From NCBI RefSeq assembly GCF_019218265.1, contig NZ_JAHUZE010000002.1, positions 1,133,779-1,197,778 of the forward strand: 64,000 bases of DNA, read 5' to 3'. This document shows, piece by piece, positions 1-9,800 of this stretch. This stretch comes from Maritimibacter dapengensis (GTDB taxonomy: Bacteria; Pseudomonadota; Alphaproteobacteria; Rhodobacterales; Rhodobacteraceae). The translations under genes were made by a program, and so were the position numbers. Numbering within the stretch: position 1 is the stretch's first letter; every line of letters begins with the position of its first letter. The notes under the pieces are model-generated. The model was not told the DNA's origin. It made no database searches and worked only from the letters and a program-made list of their open reading frames with translations.

Positions 1-59
1 CAGCCCTTTGGTCCGACCTCGTCGATCCAGTAGCTGAGGATCTCCTCAGGATTGGCCAT
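1..59 (-). CDS. DUF924 family protein, N-terminal fragment
   Basis: The first 19 codons of a minus-strand gene run off the left edge of the window. The visible start, MANPEEILSYWIDEVGPKG, matches the typical opening of DUF924 proteins (EEIL-x-FW-x-x-E-x-GP-x-x-W). These are small soluble helical proteins of unknown biochemical role. A strong ribosome binding site (AAGGAGG) lies 5 bases upstream of the ATG and fixes the start. The promoter must lie in 60-178, an AT-richer stretch between this start and the end of the neighbouring exporter gene. Only the N-terminus is visible, so the family assignment is moderate. Confidence 0.6.
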   Translation of the reverse strand, partial: MANPEEILSYWIDEVGPKG

Positions 60-178
60 GTTACCCTCCTTGGCCTATTGCACCCCTCCTTCGAGGTTAC
101 AAAAATTTCACATTCGAGCAAGGAAATATCCGTTTATTGCGCGGTGGGTAGCGCATAATTGAAACGCTGACACTCGTT

Positions 179-1450
179 TCACGAGGATTGTTTCGCGCCA
201 CGCTCCTCCAGGGCCTCTTCGACCGCGTCAGCATAGACTTCCTGCGCAAGTTCCATCGCCACGGGCGAGGATTGCGCCATGACCGCGACGTAGGAGGACG
301 TCTCCTCGACCGGCACCGCAGGACGGCGAGTCGCGCGATAGAGCCCGTACGCGACAATGAGCCCGAGCGTGACCGTCAGAACCACGAAGAAGCCGCTCGC
401 ACCGAACCGCCCCATGATCCAGCCTGTCGCAATCGGACCGGTAATCGCCCCAACCCCGTTGATGAACATCAGACCCGACGACGCCGAGGCCATCTGTTCG
501 TATTCGAGGTAATCGTTCGTATAGGCGATAAGCAGCGCGTAGAGCGGCCCGATCATGCCCCCGATGATGAAGGCCGCGCCGAGCAAAGCAGGGAAACTCT
601 GGTAGAATGCGGGGAACACCGCGGCACCTGCCGCAATTCCGGCGGTCACGATGATGAGGCGACGACGTTCGATCCGGTCCGACAGGAAACTGAGAGGAAA
701 CTGAAGAACCAGCGCCCCGATGTAGAACATCGCCACGAACAGCGTCAGTTGCTGCACCGACAGCCCGATCGCCGTCCCGAAAACGGCGGCCATACCGAAC
801 TGCGCGGCATTGGCGGCCCCGGCCAGAAGCATACCGACGACGCCCAGAGGCGATGCGCCGAACAATTCGCGCAGTGTCATACGTTTCGAGGTTCCAAACG
901 CAGGCGTAGGGGAAACGGAAAGCAGGATCGGCGCGAACGAAATCGAGACGAGCACGCTGGGCAGGATGAAGAGAAAAAAACCCGACGGGTCGCCAATTGC
1001 GATCAGACCCTGAGCTGTGATGATCCCGGCCATCTGCACGATCATGTAGATCCCGAGCGCCTTGCCCCGGTTCTCGGTGGTCGCATTGTTGTTGAGCCAG
1101 CTTTCGGCGGTCACGTAGACGCCCGAGAAGCAAAATCCGGTCAGAAGGCGCAGGAAAGACCAGGCCCAGGGATCAGCAGCGACGGGATAGAGGATCAGGA
1201 CCGCCGAGATGAAGCTGCCCAGGGCCGCAAAGACACGGACATGGCCCACGCGCCGGATCATCTCCGGCGCGGCACGCGACCCGAATAGGAATCCCGCGAA
1301 ATAACTCGCCATGACGATCGACATCGCCTCGGTCGAGAACCCTTCAATACCACCCCGTATGCCGAGCAGGGTCCCCTGGATGCCGTTGCCCACCATGAGA
1401 AGCATCATGCCGAGGAAAAGCGCCCAGGACGTACCGAGAACTTGGATCAT
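179..1450 (-). CDS. MFS transporter (YcaD-like)
   Basis: A 423-residue major facilitator with about 12 hydrophobic segments. The N-terminal half has a short basic loop after helix 2 (FGSRAAPEMIRRVGHVRVF), the position of the MFS A-motif, and the C-terminal half has the loop LSDRIERRRLI. Length and pattern fit the YcaD/YfkF-like MFS proteins that are common in Rhodobacteraceae. The substrate cannot be read from the sequence. The gene is followed by the DUF924 gene and preceded (95 bp) by a co-oriented XRE-cupin regulator, so regulator and exporter may form one unit. The tail after the last helix (about 40 residues) is acidic and likely cytoplasmic. Confidence 0.85.
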   Translation of the reverse strand: MIQVLGTSWALFLGMMLLMVGNGIQGTLLGIRGGIEGFSTEAMSIVMASYFAGFLFGSRAAPEMIRRVGHVRVFAALGSFISAVLILYPVAADPWAWSFLRLLTGFCFSGVYVTAESWLNNNATTENRGKALGIYMIVQMAGIITAQGLIAIGDPSGFFLFILPSVLVSISFAPILLSVSPTPAFGTSKRMTLRELFGASPLGVVGMLLAGAANAAQFGMAAVFGTAIGLSVQQLTLFVAMFYIGALVLQFPLSFLSDRIERRRLIIVTAGIAAGAAVFPAFYQSFPALLGAAFIIGGMIGPLYALLIAYTNDYLEYEQMASASSGLMFINGVGAITGPIATGWIMGRFGASGFFVVLTVTLGLIVAYGLYRATRRPAVPVEETSSYVAVMAQSSPVAMELAQEVYADAVEEALEERGAKQSS

Positions 1451-1545
1451 GTGACGTGCCTTCTTGATGTCACCGTTTGGCGCTTGGTGCGTTGGCCGAC
1501 AGGCATCATGATTCTGCGCCAGGTGGCAACAGCCGTATCACGGTC

Positions 1546-2175
1546 TCACAGCGCCGTGACCCACAGAATAGTGGCGTCGTCCTGCGATATGGAGATCACG
1601 TTATGGCCCATCGACGCGTCGTAGTAAGCACTATCGCCCCGTTTCATGTCGACCGGTTCGTAGAATTCCGTAATCAGCCGGATTTCGCCGGTCAGGACGT
1701 AGAGAAACTCTTCCCCGTCGTGGCGCACCCAGCCGTCGAATTCCTCGAAGCTGCGGGCGCGCACACGGGCGCGGTAGGGCAGCATCGCCTTTTTGGTCAG
1801 CGCCGATGCGAGCAGTTCGTGCTCATAGGTCGTCGTCGGGTGGGTCTGGCCTTCGCCCGATTTGGTTACCGCCATGCGACCCGAGACGCGCGGATCGTCC
1901 GGGGGCGTGAAGAGCTGCGGCATGGTGATCTCCAGACCGACGGACAGCTTTTTCAGCGCCTCGAACGTGGGCGACATCTGACCGTTTTCAATCTTGGAGA
2001 GCGTCGATCGTGCGAGCCCCGCTTGTTTCGCGGCCTGTTCCAGCGTCCAGCCCCGCGACTTGCGCAATTCTCGCACCCGTTCACCCAGGTCCACGGGTTG
2101 TGGATCGGGGCCATCCACGCCGCTCTCGCGTGCGAGCCGGATGAGGCTTGGCTGATCTGGGCGGCTCTCGGTCAT
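1546..2175 (-). CDS. XRE-family regulator with C-terminal cupin domain
   Basis: A 209-residue protein from the ATG at 2175, chosen because the longer reading frame upstream runs into the divergent gene. Residues ~28-85 form an XRE helix-turn-helix (RVRELRKSRGWTLEQAAKQ, then LARSTLSKIENGQMSPT). Residues ~130-205 form a small cupin barrel (WVRHDGEEFLYVLTGEIRL). This two-domain design is that of PuuR/HigA-type repressors whose cupin may sense a small ligand. It is divergent from an acyl-CoA ligase (64 bp apart) and co-oriented with an MFS exporter. It probably controls one or both neighbours, but no operator was identified. Confidence 0.85.
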   Translation of the reverse strand: MTESRPDQPSLIRLARESGVDGPDPQPVDLGERVRELRKSRGWTLEQAAKQAGLARSTLSKIENGQMSPTFEALKKLSVGLEITMPQLFTPPDDPRVSGRMAVTKSGEGQTHPTTTYEHELLASALTKKAMLPYRARVRARSFEEFDGWVRHDGEEFLYVLTGEIRLITEFYEPVDMKRGDSAYYDASMGHNVISISQDDATILWVTAL

Positions 2176-2239
2176 GGCGCGTTTTAGCCTGCCCGGTAAT
2201 CTCATTGCAACTGGCAGGACTTGGGGGCAGGAAAGGCGC

Positions 2240-3754
2240 ATGTTGTCCATCGACGCCCCCGGCCCCGCACTGCCTCCTCCTCCCGCCGTCTTCAACATGG
2301 CGCAATACGTGCTGGAGGATGGCGGCGCGCCGGACAACCGGCTGGCGCTGCGGATCGTCGGCGATGGCTCTGCGCGGCAGGATTGGACGTTCGGTGCACT
2401 CCGGCGCACCGTTCAGGGCATCGCGGGCGGTCTTCTCGCGCTAGGTCTCACGCCCGGCGAGCGGGTTCTGCTGCGGCTCGGGAACACAGTGGAATTCCCT
2501 CTGGCGTTTCTGGGCTGCATTGCCGCCGGGCTGGTGCCGGTGCCGACCTCGTCGCAGCTGACCGAGCGCGAGATCACTGGCATGGCCGCTGACCTCGCCC
2601 CTGCCTTGGTCATTGCAGGACACGGTGTCGCACTCCCCCACGCGCCCGCCATACCGGTCTTGAGCGAAAGAAGCTTACACGAATTCGCGGATCACGCGCC
2701 CGCGCCCTTTGACATGGGAGATCCGGACCGCCCCGCTTACGCGATCTTTACCTCCGGCACGTCTGGCCAGCCCCGCGCTGTGGTCCATGCCCATCGCGCG
2801 ATCTGGGCGCGGCGGATGATGTGGGAGGGCTGGTATGGCCTGACGTCGAATGACCGCGTCATGCACGCGGGCGCGTTCAATTGGACCTACACGCTCGGCA
2901 CCGGTCTCATGGACCCGTGGTCGCGCGGCGCGACCGCACTGATCGCGGGCGCAGGTCATACGCCGTCCGACCTGCCTGCGCTGATCGCGTCGGAAAACGT
3001 CACCATCTTCGCCGCCGCGCCCGGCGTCTACCGTCAGATGCTGCGTGCAGGCCTGCCGCCCTGCCCCGTCTTGCGCCACGGATTGTCCGCGGGCGAGAAG
3101 CTGGCCGAAACCATCCGCGCGGGTTGGCAGGAGGCCACGGGCACCACACTTCACGAAGCATTCGGCATGTCGGAATGCTCGACCTTCGTTTCCGGCAACC
3201 CCCGACACCCTGCCCCGAGCGGAGCGCTTGGATACGCCCAGCCGGGCCGGAAAATCGCGGTCATCGGTGCTGACGGTCCTGTGCCGCGCGGCGCCCCCGG
3301 CGTGCTCGCGGTCCATGCCAGTGATCCCGGCCTGATGCTGGGCTACCACGGCGCCGAGGATGAAACACGCGCGCGGTATCGGGGCGAATGGTTCCTGACC
3401 GGCGACATGGTGGAAATGGCCACAGACGGTGCGATCACCTATCTCGGACGCGACGACGACATGATGAACGCGGGCGGCTACCGCGTCTCGCCCATCGAGG
3501 TCGAGGCCGCGATGACCCGCCACCCCGGCGTGCATGAGGCCGCCGCTGTGGAATGGCAGGTCAAGGCCGACGCCAAGGTCATCGCCTGCTTCTATGTCCC
3601 CGAAACCGACCCGGTGCCGGACGGCGACCTTTCGGCCCACGCCGAAGCGAACCTTGCGCATTACAAATGCCCACGCCGCTTCATCGCCGTCGAAAGCCTG
3701 CCGAAGGGCGCAAACAACAAACTCCTGCGCCGAGACTTGCGCGCCCGTTTGTGA
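2240..3754 (+). CDS. AMP-dependent acyl-CoA synthetase/ligase (benzoate-CoA ligase-like)
   Basis: About 504 residues from the ATG at 2240, which has a GAAAGG site close upstream. A frame opening at 2174 would overlap the divergent regulator start. It is an ANL-superfamily enzyme: P-loop TSGTSGQPRAVVH, A5-type motif FGMSEC, the conserved aspartate in GEWFLTGDM, the hinge LGRDDDMMNAGGYRVSP, and a terminal lysine in PKGANNKLLRR for the adenylation step. It would activate a carboxylic acid to the acyl-CoA through an acyl-AMP. The sequence looks nearest to the benzoate/medium-chain ligase group, but the substrate is unknown. It lies 46 bp ahead of a FrnE-like gene on the same strand. Confidence 0.85.
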   Translation: MLSIDAPGPALPPPPAVFNMAQYVLEDGGAPDNRLALRIVGDGSARQDWTFGALRRTVQGIAGGLLALGLTPGERVLLRLGNTVEFPLAFLGCIAAGLVPVPTSSQLTEREITGMAADLAPALVIAGHGVALPHAPAIPVLSERSLHEFADHAPAPFDMGDPDRPAYAIFTSGTSGQPRAVVHAHRAIWARRMMWEGWYGLTSNDRVMHAGAFNWTYTLGTGLMDPWSRGATALIAGAGHTPSDLPALIASENVTIFAAAPGVYRQMLRAGLPPCPVLRHGLSAGEKLAETIRAGWQEATGTTLHEAFGMSECSTFVSGNPRHPAPSGALGYAQPGRKIAVIGADGPVPRGAPGVLAVHASDPGLMLGYHGAEDETRARYRGEWFLTGDMVEMATDGAITYLGRDDDMMNAGGYRVSPIEVEAAMTRHPGVHEAAAVEWQVKADAKVIACFYVPETDPVPDGDLSAHAEANLAHYKCPRRFIAVESLPKGANNKLLRRDLRARL

Positions 3755-3800
3755 CCGCTCAGCAGATGACATTTCCCGCCGGGGGCGTTAGGTGAGGCTC

Positions 3801-4457
3801 ATGGTAAAACTCTACATCTTCTCCGACCCGATCTGCCCCTGGTGCTATATCGGCAAGGCCCGGCTCGACGCAGCGCTTCTGGAAAGGCCCGACCACCCGT
3901 TCGAAATCGAATGGCACCCGTTCATGCTGAACCCCGACATGCCCGCGGACGGGATGGACCGGCGCGCCTATCTCGAGGCCAAGTTCGGTGGCAAGGATGG
4001 GGCGGTTCAGGCCTATCTCCCAGTTCAGAAAGAGGCCGAGGCGAGCGGCCTGACGATCAACCTCGACAAAATCGAGCGCACGCCATCTACCATCGATGCT
4101 CATCGCCTGATCCACTGGGCGCATCTGGAGGGACGTCAGACCGCCACCGTCTCCCGGCTGTTTCAGGCGTATTTCGTCGACGGTCGCGACATCGGGGACC
4201 GCGCCGTTCTCGGCGACATCGCCGAAGGCACCGGCATGGATCGAGAGATGGTCGAACGCCTGTTCGAAACCGGCGCGGATGAAGCCAACATTCGCGCGCG
4301 TGACATCGACGCCCGCGAGAAAGGCGTGAACGCTGTGCCGACTTTCGTCATCGCCAACCAGCATGTCGTGCCGGGGGCGCAGCCCACCGATCTGTGGCTC
4401 AAAGTTATCGACGAGATCCAGCAGGGATTGCGCGAGAGCGACGACACCACCCACTGA
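3801..4457 (+). CDS. DsbA-family protein (FrnE / 2-hydroxychromene-2-carboxylate isomerase-like)
   Basis: A 218-residue soluble thioredoxin-fold protein starting at the ATG at 3801, preceded by AGGTGAGG; a GTG nine bases earlier is less likely. It opens with a strand, then the CPWC redox motif (SDPICPWCYIGKARL), an inserted helical domain, and the cis-Pro motif VNAVPTFVIANQHVV near residue 190. This is the FrnE/COG2761 subgroup, with no signal peptide, so it acts in the cytoplasm. Members are implicated in oxidative-stress tolerance or act as isomerases. It probably forms an operon with the ligase upstream and the MFS gene downstream. Confidence 0.88.
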   Translation: MVKLYIFSDPICPWCYIGKARLDAALLERPDHPFEIEWHPFMLNPDMPADGMDRRAYLEAKFGGKDGAVQAYLPVQKEAEASGLTINLDKIERTPSTIDAHRLIHWAHLEGRQTATVSRLFQAYFVDGRDIGDRAVLGDIAEGTGMDREMVERLFETGADEANIRARDIDAREKGVNAVPTFVIANQHVVPGAQPTDLWLKVIDEIQQGLRESDDTTH

Positions 4458-4533
4458 CTTCTGCGTCACTGCACAGGTCCGATCACTGGCCATTCTGACT
4501 GTGCGGGCGTAACGAGGGCGTGAAAGGTAGGAC

Positions 4534-5760
4534 ATGGCCCTCGTACGCCCCCAAACACGCCTCGGCACACCGGAACTGGTCGCGCTTCTGGCCGCGCTCA
4601 TGTCGCTGATGGCCTTCTCGACGGATTCGATCCTGCCCGCGATGAGCGACCTCGCCGCAACGCTTGCCCCGGATGACAAGTCGCGCACACAATTCATCAT
4701 CAGCGCCTTCATACTGGGAAGCGGGATCGGAATGCTGATCTTCGGCCCGCTTTCCGACTCAATAGGCAGGCGACGGGCGCTGGCCGCCGGGATCGGACTT
4801 TACGTGATCGCCTCGGCCCTCGCCGCTTTTGCCAGCTCTCTCGAAATGCTCCTCGCCCTTCGGTTGGTGATGGGCATGGGTGCCGCCGCAACCCGCACGA
4901 TCAGCCAGGCGGTGACGCGCGACATGTTTTCGGGCGCCGAACAGGCGCGGGTCGCCTCGCTGATCTTCATGGTCTTCGTCGTGGTTCCGGCCATGGCGCC
5001 GCTGATCGGCCAACAGATCATCTGGGCCGTAGGCTGGCGCGGCCTGTTCGTCGTCTACATGGCGTTCGGTGTCACGATCCTGACTTGGTATCTGGTCAGA
5101 CAGCCCGAAACGCTTGCGCCGCAATACCGCCGGGCGTTTCGCCTGCGCCCGATCCTGGCCGCCGCGCGAGAGGTGCTGACCACCCCGGTTTCGGCCCGCT
5201 ACGTGCTGGTTCAGGTCATGATGTACGGCCAGTTCATCGCCTATCTCAGCTCCGCCGAGCAGCTCTGGGTCGATGCGATGAACGTGGGCGACGCGTTCCC
5301 GCTTTATTTCGCCTGCGTCTCTGTCTTCGCCGCCGGCGCCGGATTTCTGAATTCTAGACTCGTTGTGCGTGTCGGCATGCGTCGAATGCTGATCTGGGCC
5401 TTCGGGAGCCAGATGGTCTTCGCCGCACTCGCGTTCACGCTCTTCGCCTCGGGCGCGCTGGACGCCGCGCCGCCCTGGGTCCGCATCCTGGTCTTCGGCC
5501 TTTGGTCGCTGTCCCTGTTCTTCATCAACGGCCTGACGCTGGGCAACGTGACGGCTCTGGCGATGGAACCCCTGGGTCATCTGGCCGGGACCGCCGCCGC
5601 CGTCATCGGGGCGGTCGGCATGGGGGCGGCCATGTTCATCGCCGCGCCCCTTGGTCAGGCTTTCGACGGCACGCCACGCCCGATCATGCTCGGTGCCACG
5701 ATCTGCTCGGCCATCGCGCTGTCGCTGGTGGTCACGGACATGAAGCGCGACCGGGCCTAG
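4534..5760 (+). CDS. MFS drug exporter, Bcr/CflA type
   Basis: A 408-residue major facilitator with 12 predicted membrane helices. After a first helix ending in STDSILPAM it carries the A-motif loop GPLSDSIGRRRALAAG and, later, the antiporter-type segment LRLVMGMGAAATRTISQAV. These mark the drug:H+ antiporter-1 (Bcr/CflA, bicyclomycin/chloramphenicol) group. The stop codon overlaps by four bases the stop of the convergent permease gene, so the two have no separate terminator between them. The actual substrate is unknown. Confidence 0.87.
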   Translation: MALVRPQTRLGTPELVALLAALMSLMAFSTDSILPAMSDLAATLAPDDKSRTQFIISAFILGSGIGMLIFGPLSDSIGRRRALAAGIGLYVIASALAAFASSLEMLLALRLVMGMGAAATRTISQAVTRDMFSGAEQARVASLIFMVFVVVPAMAPLIGQQIIWAVGWRGLFVVYMAFGVTILTWYLVRQPETLAPQYRRAFRLRPILAAAREVLTTPVSARYVLVQVMMYGQFIAYLSSAEQLWVDAMNVGDAFPLYFACVSVFAAGAGFLNSRLVVRVGMRRMLIWAFGSQMVFAALAFTLFASGALDAAPPWVRILVFGLWSLSLFFINGLTLGNVTALAMEPLGHLAGTAAAVIGAVGMGAAMFIAAPLGQAFDGTPRPIMLGATICSAIALSLVVTDMKRDRA

Positions 5761-6716
5761 GCGGGCATCGCGCCGCTTCGCGCCAGCATGCGCGAGCGAA
5801 GTGCCCCCGCCGCGCCGATCTGGATGAAATAGGCCACCATGACCGGCAGGATGAAAGTCGCCCCGAACGTGTCGATCGAGAATACGGCGAGGATCAGCGC
5901 GAGCGTGATGTAACGCGTCACCACGTGCCAGTAGACCGCGCGGCCCTCGGGCGTGTCCTTCGTCACCATGCCGGCGACCAGCACTGCGGCAGCATAGAAA
6001 GCCGCCGTCGCGACCACGGCTTTCGCAAGTGCCATCAGTTCTACGGAAAAGAGCATCTGCGAGGTGGAGAGCGAGAAGAGGTAGAACACGATCCCGAACA
6101 TGGTCGCTTTGGAAATGATCTGCTGATGCCGCTCGACGAAGCTGATGAGCTTCGGCGAAGAGGCGCGCGCGAGGCGAGACAGCAGGAACGGGATCACGAT
6201 CAGGATCACGAAAGGTGCGAAAGGCCGCACAGAACGCCCGGTTGCCGCGGTTGTCTGGCTCAGGTCCGGTGCCGGGAAGTAAGGGCTGGCGAGATCGAAG
6301 AACTGCGAAAAGACCAATGTGACCGGGAGCAGAAGCGCAAGGTTCAGCATGAACAGGATAAAGCCCAGTTTCGGATTCGCACCGGACGTCTTGATCCACA
6401 TCATCACCATGCCACCACCGGGCAACAGCGCCAGCAGGAACAACGCGCCGGCGATGCCGATGTCACGGCTCGCGAACCCGATCACCAGTGCGATGAGCGG
6501 CAGGATCAGGTAATTGATCGCCAGGTTTCGCCCGAAGGTCGGCATATGGTGCCCGACAAGTTTCAGGTCGTGGGTGTCGAACTTGAAGAGCGACGGCGTC
6601 ACCAGAAACACGCCCGCCACGACGCAGACAAGCGATGAAAACGCGAAGCCGCCGGTGAGCGCGCCGAAACCAAGGCCAAGAACGATGGCCAAGACGACGA
6701 GAATGATCTGTTGCAT
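5757..6716 (-). CDS. Bile acid:sodium symporter / ACR3-like permease
   Basis: About 319 residues starting at the ATG at 6716; the longer upstream frame is of poor quality. It has around ten hydrophobic helices and the SBF/ACR3 core pattern (ALLPGGGMVMMWIKTSG, then GFILFMLNLALLLPVTL). It is often annotated as an arsenic resistance protein, but the cysteine typical of helix 4 in true ACR3 arsenite permeases is absent: the position reads PGGGM, where ACR3 has PCT. No arsR or arsC lies nearby. A generic SBF-family organic-anion or sodium symporter is the safer call. Confidence 0.7.
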   Translation of the reverse strand: MQQIILVVLAIVLGLGFGALTGGFAFSSLVCVVAGVFLVTPSLFKFDTHDLKLVGHHMPTFGRNLAINYLILPLIALVIGFASRDIGIAGALFLLALLPGGGMVMMWIKTSGANPKLGFILFMLNLALLLPVTLVFSQFFDLASPYFPAPDLSQTTAATGRSVRPFAPFVILIVIPFLLSRLARASSPKLISFVERHQQIISKATMFGIVFYLFSLSTSQMLFSVELMALAKAVVATAAFYAAAVLVAGMVTKDTPEGRAVYWHVVTRYITLALILAVFSIDTFGATFILPVMVAYFIQIGAAGALRSRMLARSGAMPA

Positions 6717-6814
6717 TGCAGTCTCCGAAAACCGAGTCGATAACTTATATTCAATTTTTTGAATATTGCAAATGCGACGGTTCGTCCGGGGCATTCAGCG
6801 AACTGTTCTGGGGT

Positions 6815-9800
6815 TCAGGCGCGCTTCGCGGCCTTCGCCTTTTTCTTTTCCGCCACGACCTTTTCGGCAAGGTCACGGGCGATGGCGAATGCGCCTTTGA
6901 TCTTGTCGGACTCTTTTTTCCAGTCGCGGCGGATGACGATCTTGTTGTTCTTCACCTTGGCAAGTCCACGCTGCGCCTGAATGAACTCGACGAGTCCCTC
7001 GGGCGAGGCGAATTTGTCATTGTGGAACTGGATCGTCGCGCCCTTCGGCCCACCGTCGAGCCGTGCGATCCCTGCCCGTTTGCACATGGCCTTGATCCGC
7101 ACCACGAGGAGCAGGGTATTGACCTCTTTCGGCAGCTTCCCGAAACGGTCGATGAGTTCGGCGGCGAAACCTTCAAGCTCGACCTTGGTGGTCAGATCGG
7201 ACAAGCGGCGATAAAGCCCGAGCCGCACGTCGAGGTCCGGCACATAGGCCTCCGGGATCATGACCGGCACGCCGAGATTGATCTGCGGCGCCCATTGCTC
7301 GTCATGTTCCGTAAGCCCCTCGAGCTCGCCCGAACGTATCTTGGAAATCGCCTCTTCGAGCATGTTCTGGTAAAGCTCGTAACCCACCTCGTTCATCTGG
7401 CCCGACTGCTCCTCGCCCAGGAGGTTGCCGGCACCACGAATATCGAGGTCCTGGCTGGCCAGCGTGAACCCTGCGCCAAGGCTGTCGAGACTGCCCAGGA
7501 CGCGCAGGCGTTTCTCGGCACCGGGCGTGAGCGGCACGCGGGGCTTGGTGGTGAGATAGGCATAAGCACGGGTCTTCGAGCGCCCCACCCGGCCCCGGAT
7601 TTGGTAAAGCTGCGCCAGCCCGAACATATCGGCGCGCCAGACGACCATGGTGTTCGCCGTGGGAATATCGAGCCCGGATTCGACGATGGTCGTGGCCACC
7701 AGCACGTCGAACTTGCCGTCATAAAAGGCGTTCATCCGGTCGTCCAACTCACCCGCCGCCATCTGGCCATTCGCGGTGACGAAGCTGACCTCCGGGACGT
7801 GTTCAGTGAGGAATTCCTCGATTTCGCGCAAATCCTTGACCCGCGGCACGACGAAAAAGCTCTGCCCGCCCCGGTAATGTTCGCGCAGGAGCGCCTCGCG
7901 GATCGTCACCGTGTCGAATTCCGACACGTAAGTGCGGATCGACAGGCGGTCTACCGGTGGCGTGCCGATGATCGACAGATCGCGCACACCGGTGAGCGAC
8001 ATCTGCAAAGTCCGCGGAATGGGCGTGGCCGACAGGGTCAGGACATGGACGTCCGAGCGCAGCTCCTTAAGCCGTTCCTTGTGGGTCACGCCGAAACGCT
8101 GCTCTTCGTCGATGACCAGAAGGCCCAGATCCTTGAACCTGACCCCCTTGGCCAGCAGCGCGTGGGTGCCCACGACGATGTCGACGGTCCCGTCCTTCAT
8201 CCCCTCACGGGTGCGCGTCGCCTGCCCCTGGCTCACGAAACGCGACAGGGTGCTGACCTGGATCGGAAAGCCTCGGAAACGGTCAGAGAAACTCTTGTAA
8301 TGCTGACGCGCGAGGAGCGTGGTAGGCGCGATCACGGCGACCTGTTTGCCCGACATCGCCGCGACAAAGGCCGCGCGCATGGCCACCTCGGTCTTGCCAA
8401 ACCCCACGTCGCCACAGACGAGCCGGTCCATCGGCTGACCCGCTGCCATGTCCTCCATCACGTCCGCGATGGCCGAGAGCTGATCGTCGGTTTCCGTATA
8501 GGGGAACCGGGCCGCGAATTCCTCCCACGCGTGGTGTGGCGCTTCCAATACGGGCGCCTTGCGCAGGTGGCGTTCGGCGGCCAGCCGGATAAGCTTGTCC
8601 GCGATCTCGCGAATGCGCTCCTTGAGCCGCGCCTTCTTGGCCTGCCACGCACCACCGCCGAGCTTGTCGAGAAGCCCTTGCTCATGTCCGTATTTCGACA
8701 GGAGTTCGATATTCTCGACAGGCAGGAACAGCCGGTCCCCGCCCCCGTATTCCAGCGCCACGCAATCGTGAGGCGCACCGGCGGCGGTGATCGTTTCCAA
8801 CCCCTGGTAGATGCCGACGCCATGATCGACATGGACGATCAACTCGCCCGGCGTGAGGCTCTGGTGCTCGGTCAGGAAGTTCTCGGCGCGGCGCTTTCTC
8901 TTCGCCGGCCGGATCAACCGATCGCCCAGCACGTCCTGCTCGGAAATGACCGTGAGGCCAGGTGCCACGAACCCGTGCTCGAGCGGCCAGACAGCGAGGT
9001 AGAGCCCGCCACGATCGTCCGGCACGTCTCGAAAGTCCACGATCTCGGAAGCAGCGGTCAGACCCTCGTCGGCAAGCAGCCCTCCGACTCGCTCGCGCGC
9101 GCCCTCGGAATAGGAGGCGACGATGACCGGCCCCTCCTCTCGCCGCACTCTAACATGCTGCGCCAAAGCTTCGAAAAGATTTACCTTTTCCTGTTGGCGT
9201 TCTGGCGCGAAATTGCGCCCGATCCGCCCGCCACCATCGAGCACCCCCGGCCCCGTGGCCTGTGGCAGCGCAACCAGTTGTATCACCCGATGATGCGCCA
9301 CCGCCTGTGCCCAGCCGGTGTCGTCGAGATAAAGGCCTTCGGGCGGCGCGGGTTTATAAACCGTGTCGAGCCGCGAACGGTCCGCCAACGCCAGTTTCCG
9401 GGTTTCGTATTGGTCGGCGATTGAGGCCCACCGGGCGATCCGGGCAGGTTCCAGTTGATCGTCGAGCATCACGCTGGCGTCCGAGAGATAGTCGAACAGG
9501 GTCTCGAGCCTGTCGTGGAAGAACGCCAGCCAATGCTCCATACCCTGATGCTTGCGCCCTGCGGACACCGCCTCGTACAGCGGATCTTCGGTGCCGCCCG
9601 CCCCGAATTCCACCCGATAGTTCTGGCGAAACCGCGCGATCGAGGCGTCGTCGAGAATGATCTCGGACACGGGCGCAAGTTCGACGACAGAGAGGTTCTC
9701 GGTCGTGCGCTGGGTTGCCGGGTCGAACCGGCGCGCCCCGTCGAGCACGTCACCGAAAAGATCGAGACGCACCGGGCCCTCGTCACCGGGCGGGTATATG

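Noticed and set aside
188..1288. 366-codon plus-strand frame opposite the MFS gene
   Set aside because: Arg/Asp/His-rich antisense shadow of a GC-rich gene; no hydrophobic core and no family features.
4759..6399. 546-codon minus-strand frame spanning two transporter genes
   Set aside because: It crosses two well-supported membrane-protein genes and has the composition of a shadow frame.
6716..9424. 902-codon plus-strand frame opposite mfd
   Set aside because: Antisense shadow of mfd; the minus-strand reading has full Mfd domain motifs.
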